Source of the DNA: Bacillota bacterium
Lineage (GTDB): Bacteria > Bacillota > Clostridia > Lachnospirales > Lachnospiraceae
Length of the DNA: 64,000 nucleotides
NCBI GenBank assembly: GCA_023457255.1
Contig: JAEWMB010000007.1
Span: 1 to 64,000, forward strand
Direction of reading: 5' to 3'
Within the stretch, counting starts at the first letter, position 1; each line of letters starts with the position of its first letter. This document shows positions 7,636 to 16,150 of this stretch, piece by piece. Below the pieces are notes generated by a model. The model did no database searches and was not told the DNA's origin. It worked only from the letters and a program-made list of their open reading frames with translations. The translations under genes and the position numbers were made by a program.

Positions 7636-9244
7636 AAACTTTTTCTATACGGCCATTGTAACAGGTATTCTCACCATTCTGGTCCTTGGGTATTTTGTGT
7701 TTATGCTGCCGTCACTCTATGTGGATTATATGTCCAATGAAAATTATAACTCACTGGTAGAACAGCATAAAAGCTATCTAAAGGACGGTTCCTACAAAAA
7801 TGTAGCGGTAAAAAACCCTAGCTGTATGACAATCGATATTCCTTTTTCGGAGGATTCACTTAAACTTACCGGCAAAACCTTTCAGATGACCATAACACCT
7901 AATACAGAGGATATGAAGGAGTTACTGTTTGGTATTAAAACCTATGTAAAAGGATATATAGATACCGTTCAGGATAAGGATAAGCATATAGATGAAAAGG
8001 CTTTTCAGGCAGAACTGAAAGATAAAGCCTTGGAATGGAAAGCTGCCTTTTTGAAGCAGGTGGATTTAATGCAGGATTTGCCCTTTACGGTAGATACCCA
8101 GACAGATACCTCTTATTATCAATACTACTGGGAGGAATCAACCAAAATCCATTATATTGCAGATGACACAATTATAGTAGATGCCGGTGTCAGTGATGGC
8201 GAAAACCATTACACCAACTATATGGGGATTACCTTTAATAATGACCGCCTTGTTATGTCCTATTATCCCTCCATGACGCCTCAGATGAACGAAATTACTC
8301 CCATTGTAATCCGGTCCCTGCCAATGCTAATTGCGGTTATCATACTATTTGCCTTAGTCGTTTCCTTTTTGTATTCCAAAGGTATCGTAGACCCAATTAT
8401 AAGATTAGTAAAGCATACCGAAGCAGTAAAACAAAGCGGTATGCTTTCGAATGCCTCCCTGCCCTCAAAAGGAAAAGATGAAATTGCAGTTCTTATTCAG
8501 ACCTTAAATGGGCTGTATCAGGAACTTGACCATAACTACAATCTATTGGAGAGTAAAAACAAGGAATTAAGGGAGAAGAACAAAAGCCAGGAGGTATTCC
8601 TTCGTTCCTCCTCCCATCAGTTAAAAACCCCAATTGCCGCCGCACTTTTGTTAGTGGATGGCATGATGAATCAGATCGGAAAATATCAGGATACAAAAGC
8701 CTATTTACCAGAAGTGAAAAAACAGCTTTTATCGATGCGGAAAATCGTAGAAGATATTTTATATTTAAGCCGCCGTGAAGAAAACATAAAATTTGAACCC
8801 GTGGATTTGAATACCCTGGCGGACCGACAATTATCCTATTATCAAATCACGATGGCAGAAGGAAATTATAGTCTGGTAACAGATTATGCTAATCCTTGCT
8901 ATGTCAGCACCGATGCCAATATATTACTCAAAATACTTGATAATCTTATTTCAAATGCTATTGTACACAGCAAAGAAGGTGCGGTCATTACAGTTTCAAC
9001 AAAACCAGGTCAATTAGCAATACACAACAGCAAAGCATATATCGAGGAAGAGTTAATGTCTGATATTTTTGAACCATTTGTAAGCGGCAGCGGAAAAGGG
9101 CATGGTCTTGGGCTCTATATTGTTGCGTATTATGCTAACATCTTAGGAGCGAAAGTGCAGATTAGCAATGAAAAAGATGGAGTCCTTACCCATATAATAT
9201 TTGGGGCAAATCTTACCGAACCGGATAATGGTAACGAGTTATAA
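7619..9244 (+). CDS. Sensor histidine kinase, membrane bound
   Basis: 541 residues from a GTG at 7619, with AAGGAG (7606-7611) properly placed; a longer ATG-initiated frame would lack an RBS. The N-terminal membrane segment (about 8-30) is followed by an extracellular domain of about 200 residues and a second membrane segment (MLIAVIILFALVVSFLYSKG, ending near 265). Then come a HAMP-like linker, the dimerisation/H-box SSSHQLKTPIAAALL (His around 350) and an HATPase domain with N-box LDNLISNAIVHS and G-boxes FVSGSGKGHGLGL. The periplasmic-side domain is large for a sensor of a soluble or envelope signal. It is the partner of the preceding response regulator. Confidence 0.92.
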   Translation: MKLIHKNFFYTAIVTGILTILVLGYFVFMLPSLYVDYMSNENYNSLVEQHKSYLKDGSYKNVAVKNPSCMTIDIPFSEDSLKLTGKTFQMTITPNTEDMKELLFGIKTYVKGYIDTVQDKDKHIDEKAFQAELKDKALEWKAAFLKQVDLMQDLPFTVDTQTDTSYYQYYWEESTKIHYIADDTIIVDAGVSDGENHYTNYMGITFNNDRLVMSYYPSMTPQMNEITPIVIRSLPMLIAVIILFALVVSFLYSKGIVDPIIRLVKHTEAVKQSGMLSNASLPSKGKDEIAVLIQTLNGLYQELDHNYNLLESKNKELREKNKSQEVFLRSSSHQLKTPIAAALLLVDGMMNQIGKYQDTKAYLPEVKKQLLSMRKIVEDILYLSRREENIKFEPVDLNTLADRQLSYYQITMAEGNYSLVTDYANPCYVSTDANILLKILDNLISNAIVHSKEGAVITVSTKPGQLAIHNSKAYIEEELMSDIFEPFVSGSGKGHGLGLYIVAYYANILGAKVQISNEKDGVLTHIIFGANLTEPDNGNEL

Positions 9245-9430
9245 TATATTACTATTCCTTAGACTGGGGAAAGCAATATTTTACCGATACTAAATTTTAC
9301 GAATCAGAGACATGGTTCTGGTTATGACTAATTGGAATAAATTTCAGGTATCCATGTCTACACAGAATCTTCATACGAGATTCATATCCATTTGTTAAGA
9401 TAACGGTATAAAGAAGAGGAGATGACAAGC

Positions 9431-10315
9431 ATGTTACTAAGAATAAATAACTTAAATGTTCAGTACGGCAAAATGACTGCCCTTACAATTACCGCTCCCA
9501 TTACCATTGAAAAAGGAGACCGTATAGGTGTTATCGGTTCAAATGGAGCCGGAAAAAGCACATTAATAAAAAGTCTGTTAGGAATTGTAAACTACACCGG
9601 TTCCGTGGACAGCACCCTTACCCCCTCCGACATGGCAGTCCATATGCAATTTAATGAATACACCAACAGTATGGCGGTAAAATACATTATGGAGGCGATT
9701 CTGCAAACCAGTATCAGGAAAAACAAAAAGCTGCAAGAGCTTATTTCATATTTTGAATTTGAGAAGTGTCTGAATAAAAAGTATAAGGTGCTGTCCGGCG
9801 GACAAAAACAGCGGTTTACCATTATTTTAGTCATGATGCAGGATTCACCCCTTACCTTTTACGATGAAGTTACCTCCGGGTTAGATTTTGAAACACGGCA
9901 AAAGCTGGTGGAGAAGCTGGTTAACTGGTATCAGGATAAAGAAGCCGGATTATGTGTTGTTTCCCATTACTATGAAGAATTAGAGCAATTAACCAATAAA
10001 TTATTGATTCTCGAACAGGGAACGGTAATCGACTTTGGTAACAGAGAAGAGCTGTTTCACAAATACTGCGGCCGTGCCATTATTGTTCTTGATAACAATG
10101 AGAAGAATCAACTGCTGGCAGAGAAGTATCAAAAGCTTGCCGCACCAAAGCATTTGATAGCCCTGGCTTGTAATACCCAGGAAATTGAGCTGGAGATTAC
10201 AGCCTTATTGACTGAAAACAATGTAAATTACAAACGCAGCAATAACAGCATTGAAATGATTTTTATCAATGCAAAAGCCCAGGCAGTGTCAGGAGGAAGC
10301 AGTAATGAAAAATAG
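9431..10315 (+). CDS. ABC transporter ATP-binding protein
   Basis: 294 residues. The ATG at 9431 is preferred over 9422 because AGGAG (9417-9421) is 9 nt before it but touches the upstream ATG. Walker A is GSNGAGKST, signature LSGGQKQR, Walker B PLTFYDEVTSGLD and H-loop VVSHYYEE. After the ATPase core, about 80 residues form an extra C-terminal domain (from KYCGRAIIVLDNNEKN), as in many BcrA-like drug-export ATPases. It overlaps the permease gene by 11 nt. Together they should form an ABC-2 type exporter controlled by the two-component system upstream. The 177-nt gap after the kinase leaves room for a separate promoter. Confidence 0.9.
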   Translation: MLLRINNLNVQYGKMTALTITAPITIEKGDRIGVIGSNGAGKSTLIKSLLGIVNYTGSVDSTLTPSDMAVHMQFNEYTNSMAVKYIMEAILQTSIRKNKKLQELISYFEFEKCLNKKYKVLSGGQKQRFTIILVMMQDSPLTFYDEVTSGLDFETRQKLVEKLVNWYQDKEAGLCVVSHYYEELEQLTNKLLILEQGTVIDFGNREELFHKYCGRAIIVLDNNEKNQLLAEKYQKLAAPKHLIALACNTQEIELEITALLTENNVNYKRSNNSIEMIFINAKAQAVSGGSSNEK

Positions 10316-11078
10316 AATCTCACCTAGAATGATACAATATGAATTAAGAAATGTAGCAGGAAATCCCTTTGTCCATATCTTTGGGTTAGGTTTCCCGATC
10401 CTGTTATCGATCCTCATTACAAAGTCAGTTGCAGGGGAAATCGGCAGCAGTGCTTCTTATATGAGTGAAGTTATCACCTCTATTTTCCTTGGCATAGGAG
10501 CAGTTATTCCTTTAGCAACTATCCTCATGGGTTATTCCAGTACTTGCTCCCAGGATATAGAAAAGGATATCCCCCTTAGAATGCAGCTCTTTGGCTTTAG
10601 TGAAAAGTATACACTGATTAATCGACTGATTGCGGAATTTGTTTATATGACCTTTGCCTATATTCTTTATTTTATTGTAGGCTGGAAGGTAATTAAAATT
10701 GCTGTTCCGAAAGCCTCAGGAGTGGTTATTTATATCGTTTGTTTATATACCTTTGCAGCAGCGTTGTTTATCTTAGCCCATGGGATCGCAAACCTGGTTA
10801 AAAAGTTTGGGCTTACTTATATGATAACCATGATCATCTACTTTGGTATGATGGTATTAAGCGGTATGATGGGAATTGCCTTGGATAAACTGCCAAAGAA
10901 CCTCCAAATCATATCAAATCTCCTCCCCTCCACGTATTTTAATAAAGACTTTTATTCGGTTTGGATTGGAAAGGCTTATAATTTCGGACCAATGATACAG
11001 TCTTATATATTCTTTTTTGCTTTAGCAGGAATCTTGATTTTTGTAATGTTCTATCGGTCGAAAAGGAATTTACATTAG
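10305..11078 (+). CDS. ABC-2 type transporter permease
   Basis: 257 residues from ATG 10305; AGGAGG lies 7-8 nt upstream inside the ATPase gene. At least six hydrophobic segments are visible (for example PFVHIFGLGFPILLSILI, VITSIFLGIGAVIPLATILM, YMTFAYILYFIVGW, MITMIIYFGMMVLSGMMG and a C-terminal one before FYRSKRNLH). This is the membrane half of the ABC pair with the gene at 9431. The substrate is not evident; the two-component context suggests an antimicrobial or envelope compound. Confidence 0.88.
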   Translation: MKNRISPRMIQYELRNVAGNPFVHIFGLGFPILLSILITKSVAGEIGSSASYMSEVITSIFLGIGAVIPLATILMGYSSTCSQDIEKDIPLRMQLFGFSEKYTLINRLIAEFVYMTFAYILYFIVGWKVIKIAVPKASGVVIYIVCLYTFAAALFILAHGIANLVKKFGLTYMITMIIYFGMMVLSGMMGIALDKLPKNLQIISNLLPSTYFNKDFYSVWIGKAYNFGPMIQSYIFFFALAGILIFVMFYRSKRNLH

Positions 11079-11087
11079 TATATAAGT

Positions 11088-11325
11088 GGAAAGTGGTAAC
11101 AAAGTAGGATATAAGTTTTGCAATAAAGTAGAAAAGAAATTTGGTTGATAAAGGAAAGATATATAGTAATAGAATGGGATGTAATTACTTGATTAAGTGG
11201 AAAGTAATTGCCTGATAAAGTAGGAGGAAATTACTTGATAAAGTGGGAAGTAATTGCTTGATAAAGTAGGAAGAAATTACTTGATAAAGTGGAATGTAAT
11301 TACTTGTTATGATGTAATAGAGTGG
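11088..11325. repeat. 23-bp-period tandem repeat array
   Basis: The core ATTACTTGATAAAGTGG recurs with the ATT at 11184, 11207, 11230, 11253, 11276 and 11299, a period of exactly 23 bp over six copies. More degenerate copies extend left (TTGATAAAGG near 11146, AATAAAGTAG near 11122). Units alternate TTACTTG / TTGCTTG or TTGCCTG and GTGG / GTAGG. The array fills the DNA between the ABC permease and the T-box leader. It has no long ORF. Period 23 is about two helical turns, so bound proteins could face the same side; this is inference. Confidence 0.85.
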
Positions 11326-11382
11326 AAAATCATGATTGACAATTAAGAATTTGAAAGATATAATTATTTAATATTTAAAAAA

Positions 11383-11668
11383 GCATGGAAGAGAAGAGTA
11401 AACCTTTTGAGCTTTTACAGAGACCTCAGTATGGTGAAAATGAGGAAGGCAATAACTGGTTGAACATGGCCTCGGAGCTGCGCACCGAAACATTTTGTTA
11501 AGGCTGCGACGGGAGCACCCGTTATCGTGATAGACTATCGATGAATCATTTCTTGTCCGTAGTTAATAAGACTTATATCGTGAGGTATAAGTGAATTTAG
11601 GGTGGTAACACGAAGCATCGCTCTCGTCCCTGAAAAAGAAATTTTTCAGAGAGGAGGGCTTTTTTTTC
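11383..11668 (+). promoter_or_regulatory. T-box riboswitch leader
   Basis: The conserved T-box AGGGTGGTAACACG is at 11599-11612, followed by an intrinsic terminator (11620-11668: CTCTCGTCC CTGAAAAA, loop GAAA, complementary arm, then eight T). Stem I shows AGTA (11397-11400), AACC pairing with GGTT (11458-11461), then GAAC (11462-11465), as in the loop-E/specifier region. The triplet after GAAC is ATG (11466-11468), pointing to methionine, but the register is uncertain without folding. T-boxes read uncharged tRNA and usually control aminoacyl-tRNA synthetases or amino-acid genes; here the first downstream gene is a GNAT acetyltransferase. Confidence 0.92.
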
Positions 11669-11737
11669 TAATTCAAGTTTGTGCTTGCTCACCACAAACT
11701 TGGTATACAAAAAGCGTGCGCAAGAATTGAGGTTAAT

Positions 11738-12310
11738 ATGTATCATCAAGGAACCGTTGTATTAGAAACAGAGCGTTTGGTGTTAAGACCCTTTAGGCTG
11801 ACTGACGCGAAAGATATGTATCATAACTGGGCAAGCCAGGATAATGTCACCAGATATTTGACTTGGCCAACCCACACTTCAGAAGATGTTTCAAAATCTG
11901 TTTTAGAATTATGGGTAGGTAACTATAAAGATATGAAATATTATCAATGGTGCATTGAATGGAAAGAAAATCACCAAGCAATTGGCAGTTTTGCAATTGT
12001 TCATATGGAGGAAGACATTGATGCTGTAGAAATTGGATATTGCATAGGGGAGGAATATTGGCACAGAGGAATTGTAAGTGAAGCATTTCAAGAAGTCATA
12101 AAGTTTTTATTTGAAAAAGTTGAGTGCAATCGAATTTATGCCAGACACGATATTTGCAATCCCAATTCAGGAAAGGTCATGAAAAAATCGGGTCTTATAT
12201 ATGAAGGGACTCTATTAGAAGCTGGAAAAAATAATACTGGAATATGCGATTTAGCTGTATATGGAATAACAAAGAAACTGTATACTGGGAAGAAAAATTC
12301 AGAAGATTAA
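11738..12310 (+). CDS. GNAT-family N-acetyltransferase (RimJ/RimL-like)
   Basis: 190 residues from ATG 11738, chosen because TTGAGG lies about 6 nt upstream; the longer frame from 11681 begins directly after the T-box terminator. The fold is of the RimJ/RimL type: ETERLVLRPFRLTDAKDMY at the start, beta strands around EIGYCIGEEYWHRGIVSEAF (the acetyl-CoA binding segment), then CNPNSGKVMKKSGLIYEG. It would transfer an acetyl group from acetyl-CoA to an amine: a ribosomal protein N-terminus, aminoacyl compound or amino acid. The T-box in front implies expression rises when one tRNA is uncharged, so an amino-acid-related substrate is plausible. Confidence 0.88.
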   Translation: MYHQGTVVLETERLVLRPFRLTDAKDMYHNWASQDNVTRYLTWPTHTSEDVSKSVLELWVGNYKDMKYYQWCIEWKENHQAIGSFAIVHMEEDIDAVEIGYCIGEEYWHRGIVSEAFQEVIKFLFEKVECNRIYARHDICNPNSGKVMKKSGLIYEGTLLEAGKNNTGICDLAVYGITKKLYTGKKNSED

Positions 12311-12325
12311 AAGATAATATTTTAG

Positions 12326-12365
12326 AAAAAACGAGCTTTGTTTCAATCAGCAAAGCTCGTTTTTC
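12326..12365 (+). terminator. Intrinsic terminator after the GNAT gene
   Basis: AAAAACGAGCTTTG and CAAAGCTCGTTTTT form a perfect 14-bp stem around a 10-nt loop (TTTCAATCAG), with T-run on the plus strand. Confidence 0.85.
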
Positions 12366-12511
12366 CTGATCTTTTTATAATAGGGTGCAAAGTCGAAGCT
12401 TAATTTTAGTGTTACAGTTACTGAATCAATAAAGAGTTATAGGGTGTAATTATATCTTGTAAGTTAGTAAAGGCATTTTTATGGTATTGTAGAAATTTTT
12501 TGAAAAAAGGT

Positions 12512-14269
12512 TTAAAGCAGGTAGATTCCGTAACCAATTGCCTGAATTTCCGCTAAATCCGGTTCTCTAAGGCGGAAGCCTTCGCCTGTTAAAAGCTGAG
12601 AGGAAGAGGGTAGTTTAAACCCTTCCGTAGTATCCCCGGCATTCATAATCACCAGTAATTTACTCCGGTTATCAGTCCGGTAAAAGGAATACAGGTAACT
12701 TCCTTTTTGTACAGGTATTACCTGATATTCTGAGGTTATACCGATGTATTTTTTTCGAAGACTGATAATAAAACGGATGAATTTCTCAAGTTCCTCTTCC
12801 TCTGACTGCCAGGGCATGGGACTTCTGTAATCGGCTTCTTTTAAACCTGTAATTTTCTTTTCATCTCCGTATAAAAGACTTGGGACACCGGGTAATAACA
12901 TAAGGGTAATAAAGGCAAGTTTCCACCTCTTTATATCACCGCTGCAAAGAGACAGAAAACGTGATACATCATGGGTGTCCAGCAGATTTAATTGCCCCAG
13001 GGTAATGTTGTACGGATATCTGAGCAGCATCTGGGAAATATGTGCCCCGAAGGTAAAAGCATCGATTTTACCAAGAGCGAAAAAATCCCTGCAATGTTTT
13101 CTGAAATCATAATTCATGGTAGAATCAAAGATATCTCCGCGTAGCCAGGCATCTGCATTTTCCCATACTTCCCCAATCAGAACGATATCTTTGTTTTCAT
13201 CCTTGGCGGCCTTCCGAAAGACCCTCCAGAAATCCCGGTCTATCTCATTGGCCACATCCAGACGCCAGCCATCGATTCCAAATTTTCGGATCCAGTATCT
13301 GCATACATCTGCAAAATACTGCGCAACCACCTTGTTGGAGGTGTTTAATTTCGGCATTTTACCTTCGTAAGCAAAACAGGCATAGGTCGGGGTCTCTCCC
13401 TGTACAGGACGGATCACCGGAAATTTCAGATCATAAAACCAATCTCTGTACTTTGAAGATTCCCCGTTTTTAACTACATCTTCAAAAGCGAAGAAATACC
13501 AGCTGCAGTGATTAAACACACCGTCTATTATTATATGCATATGGTTTTCATGCACTTTTTCAACCAGTTCACGAAAATCCTCTTCATTCCCAAAACAGGG
13601 ATCAATCCGGTAATAATCCAGAATATCATATTTGTGATATTCACCTGCCATAAAAATAGGATTTAAATAGATACAGGTAAAACCTAAGTTTTTAATATAA
13701 GAAAGACTTTCAGTGATTCCTTTTATCGTTCCTCCCAGCTTCGCTTTAGATGGAAAACCTGTATCAGTTAAAATCTGTTTTTCCTGGGTGATAAGTGTTT
13801 GATTTCCATTGGCAAAACTATCAGGAAAAATATTATATACAACTGCTTTTTTAAACCATTCCGGAACATCCGGTATTTCTCCCCGCAAGATAAAAGGATA
13901 TTGGTAATATTCGCTGCGTCCTTCGATAATAGTTCCGTTAAGGAGTATATCAGGCAGTTCCTTGGAAAATTGATCCCCATAATAATAAGTCCATTCTTCC
14001 TCTTTTTCTAATTTAAAATAATAACATAACCGGTTAAATGGACTGTCAAACGTAACTTCGTAATAATCAAACAGGTCGTCCTTAGCTGCAACTGCCATGG
14101 GCAGAGGGGAAAAACTCACGGGGGTCTCGCAGCATGCCCGGTCACCATAATACAAGGTACAGGAAGTCAGGTCATCACTTGCTGTGCGAAGCCGGATGGT
14201 CATGATTTTTTCCGTACGCGGAAAGGCATACTGGGACTGGGGGATATGTAAAATAGCTCGTTTATTCAT
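12512..14269 (-). CDS. Intracellular GH13 alpha-glucan hydrolase (neopullulanase / cyclomaltodextrinase type)
   Basis: 585 residues without a signal peptide. An N-terminal beta domain (about 1-125, CBM34-like) precedes the TIM barrel. Visible GH13 regions are DGVFNHCSWYF (region I), GWRLDVANEID with the nucleophile Asp (around 337), LIGEVWENAD with the acid/base Glu (around 366), and LLDTHDVSRFL with the transition-state Asp (around 432). The N-terminal domain and length fit the GH13_20 neopullulanase/maltogenic group, which cuts short malto-oligosaccharides or cyclodextrins in the cytoplasm. It lies 25 nt after the MalG-like permease, last in the sugar-uptake operon, so it probably processes what the transporter brings in. 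Confidence 0.92.
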   Translation of the reverse strand: MNKRAILHIPQSQYAFPRTEKIMTIRLRTASDDLTSCTLYYGDRACCETPVSFSPLPMAVAAKDDLFDYYEVTFDSPFNRLCYYFKLEKEEEWTYYYGDQFSKELPDILLNGTIIEGRSEYYQYPFILRGEIPDVPEWFKKAVVYNIFPDSFANGNQTLITQEKQILTDTGFPSKAKLGGTIKGITESLSYIKNLGFTCIYLNPIFMAGEYHKYDILDYYRIDPCFGNEEDFRELVEKVHENHMHIIIDGVFNHCSWYFFAFEDVVKNGESSKYRDWFYDLKFPVIRPVQGETPTYACFAYEGKMPKLNTSNKVVAQYFADVCRYWIRKFGIDGWRLDVANEIDRDFWRVFRKAAKDENKDIVLIGEVWENADAWLRGDIFDSTMNYDFRKHCRDFFALGKIDAFTFGAHISQMLLRYPYNITLGQLNLLDTHDVSRFLSLCSGDIKRWKLAFITLMLLPGVPSLLYGDEKKITGLKEADYRSPMPWQSEEEELEKFIRFIISLRKKYIGITSEYQVIPVQKGSYLYSFYRTDNRSKLLVIMNAGDTTEGFKLPSSSQLLTGEGFRLREPDLAEIQAIGYGIYLL

Positions 14270-14294
14270 GAATTAACTCCTTAAGTGTGTGATT

Positions 14295-15140
14295 TTATCC
14301 TTTTACACCGCCTGCAGTCAGGCCGGAAACCATATATTTCTGTATGCAAAAGAATATGATTAAGACAGGAACTGAGACTAAGATGGAGGCCGCGGAAAAT
14401 AAAGGCCAGTTACGTCCGTAATCGCCGGTCTGCAGTTGATATAAGCCGCTTGCCAGTGTGTAATTTCCTTCACTTAACATAAATGTAGTGGCAAACAAAT
14501 ATTCATTCCAAACAAAAATTAGAACCATAACAGCGGTTACAATAATGGCAGGACTTGCAAGCGGCAAAATAATTTTTAAAAGCATTTTCGTGTCATTTGC
14601 CCCGTCTATTTTAGAAGCTTCCTCAATCTCTATGGGAATGGAATCAAAATATCCTTTTAAATTCCATATAGCAAATATACACATGGAGCCGGCATAAATT
14701 ATAGCCAGTCCTATATGCCGGTTTAATAAATTCATGGTTTTCATCAGACGGAATATAGCAAACATGGTAAGAATCTGGGGAAAGGCATTTAATAATAAGA
14801 GCAGCTGCAATACCGTTTTTCTGCCCTTAAAACGGTATCTGGAAAATGCATAGGCGGCCCAGACCGCAAACCCGATGGCAATTAGAACAGTTCCGCCGCT
14901 TAAGAGGATGGAATTCTTAAGCCAGGTCATAAAGGGTTTATCAAACAGGATTACACGGAAATTCTCCAGTGTGGGATGTTCGGGGAATAGAACAGTACCG
15001 GAAGAAAGTCCGCTGCCGCTTTGACTAAGAGCCATGGAGAGGGCATAGAGAATCGGTACTAATGCCAACAGGCATAGAACAAGGAAAATCCCATTTAACA
15101 GCAATAACCGGAGTTTTTGTCTGGTTTTCTTCTTTATCAT
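14295..15140 (-). CDS. malG: Carbohydrate ABC transporter permease, MalG type
   Basis: 281 residues with six membrane segments, first LLLNGIFLVLCLLALVPILYA. The cytoplasmic EAA loop is seen as EEASKIDGANDTKML (about residues 177-192), which contacts the ATPase. The end MVSGLTAGGVKG is typical of MalG-like permeases. It overlaps the MalF-like gene by one base. No ATPase gene is present in this cluster; as in many clostridia a shared MsmK-type ATPase elsewhere is probably used. Maltose or malto-oligosaccharide specificity is inferred from the GH13 gene. Confidence 0.9.
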   Translation of the reverse strand: MIKKKTRQKLRLLLLNGIFLVLCLLALVPILYALSMALSQSGSGLSSGTVLFPEHPTLENFRVILFDKPFMTWLKNSILLSGGTVLIAIGFAVWAAYAFSRYRFKGRKTVLQLLLLLNAFPQILTMFAIFRLMKTMNLLNRHIGLAIIYAGSMCIFAIWNLKGYFDSIPIEIEEASKIDGANDTKMLLKIILPLASPAIIVTAVMVLIFVWNEYLFATTFMLSEGNYTLASGLYQLQTGDYGRNWPLFSAASILVSVPVLIIFFCIQKYMVSGLTAGGVKG

Positions 15141-16027
15141 CAGTTATCCTCCTTTATGCCTTTATTTAATGTGATTGAAAATAGGATAATCATACAAAAT
15201 ATGATCATGGATACGGCGGATGACAAACCGTAATTATTAGATACAAACGCATTCTGGTAGGCATAGGTTATGATGGTTTGTAAGGTAGCACCGGATAAAG
15301 CACCTTTTTGCATGGTAAGCAGGTAAATAATATCAAACTGCTTAAAGGTGGTAAAAGCCGTCATTACTATGGCAGGTCCAATAATAGGCTTTAAGGCGGG
15401 GATAGTTATATAGAAATTTCTTTTTATAAAGCCGGCACCATCTATCATGGCACCTTCCTGACAGTTTTTATCTATGCTTTGCAGGGCACCGTCTATCATC
15501 ATAATCATAAAGGGAAGTGCCATCCAAAGATTTAAGATCATACAGGACAAAAAGGCCGGTATATTTTCGGATAAATAATTAATCTTGGGAATTCCAAGGA
15601 ATGCAGCCAGCTTGTTTAAAAGTCCGAACTCCGTATTATACATACCCACACGCCATAACAGTATTGATACATAAGCCGGCATAGCCCAGGGAAACATGAG
15701 GAGGGTTTTATAGAACCTTTTCCATTTTAAACCCGGTACATTTAAGCCCAGGGCAATCAAAAAAGCAATTGCAACCTGAAGCACCATATTGCAAATAGTC
15801 CATAACACTGTAGTTAACAATGCCATCAAGAACCCGGAGTCAACCTTTAATAGCGCCCTCTGATAATTTTTCAGGCCGCTTATTGTGTAATCCTGCCAAT
15901 GATATAAACTCATATTGGTCAGAGAAATGAATCCTGTATAAACAATAGGAAAAATAATAATGGTTCCGATTAGTAAAAATGCAGGAAAGGTATAAAGCCA
16001 GGGCAGGTATTTATGTTTTCTTTTCAT
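15140..16027 (-). CDS. malF: Carbohydrate ABC transporter permease, MalF type
   Basis: 295 residues with six membrane segments, beginning KYLPWLYTFPAFLLIGTIII. The EAA loop is NCQEGAMIDGAGFIKR (about 183-198). It forms the heterodimeric channel with the MalG-like protein encoded next. Compared with E. coli MalF it lacks the long periplasmic loop, as usual in Gram-positive bacteria. A GC-rich hairpin lies between it and the binding-protein gene. Confidence 0.9.
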   Translation of the reverse strand: MKRKHKYLPWLYTFPAFLLIGTIIIFPIVYTGFISLTNMSLYHWQDYTISGLKNYQRALLKVDSGFLMALLTTVLWTICNMVLQVAIAFLIALGLNVPGLKWKRFYKTLLMFPWAMPAYVSILLWRVGMYNTEFGLLNKLAAFLGIPKINYLSENIPAFLSCMILNLWMALPFMIMMIDGALQSIDKNCQEGAMIDGAGFIKRNFYITIPALKPIIGPAIVMTAFTTFKQFDIIYLLTMQKGALSGATLQTIITYAYQNAFVSNNYGLSSAVSMIIFCMIILFSITLNKGIKEDN

Positions 16028-16055
16028 AGAAAGTCAGACCTTTCACTTAATAAAT

Positions 16056-16095
16056 GGGGGGCGGTGCAAAACGGTGGTCTTGCGGCAGTCCCCCG
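16056..16095 (-). promoter_or_regulatory. GC-rich hairpin between binding-protein and permease genes
   Basis: On the transcribed (minus) strand CGGGGG and the run of C complementary to 16056-16061 bracket about 28 nt, including CCGC/GCGG-like inner pairs. There is no T-run, so it is not a typical terminator. Such stems between malE and malF genes often stabilise the upstream mRNA and give more binding protein than permease; that role is inferred here. Confidence 0.5.
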
Positions 16096-16150
16096 GGATT
16101 TTTGATCCGTTATACAAGGTACTTTAGTCCCTGTATTTATTCCGGTGGAA

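Noticed and set aside
11088..11325. CRISPR array
   Set aside because: Units are contiguous with no unique spacers, the period is 23 bp and no cas gene is near.
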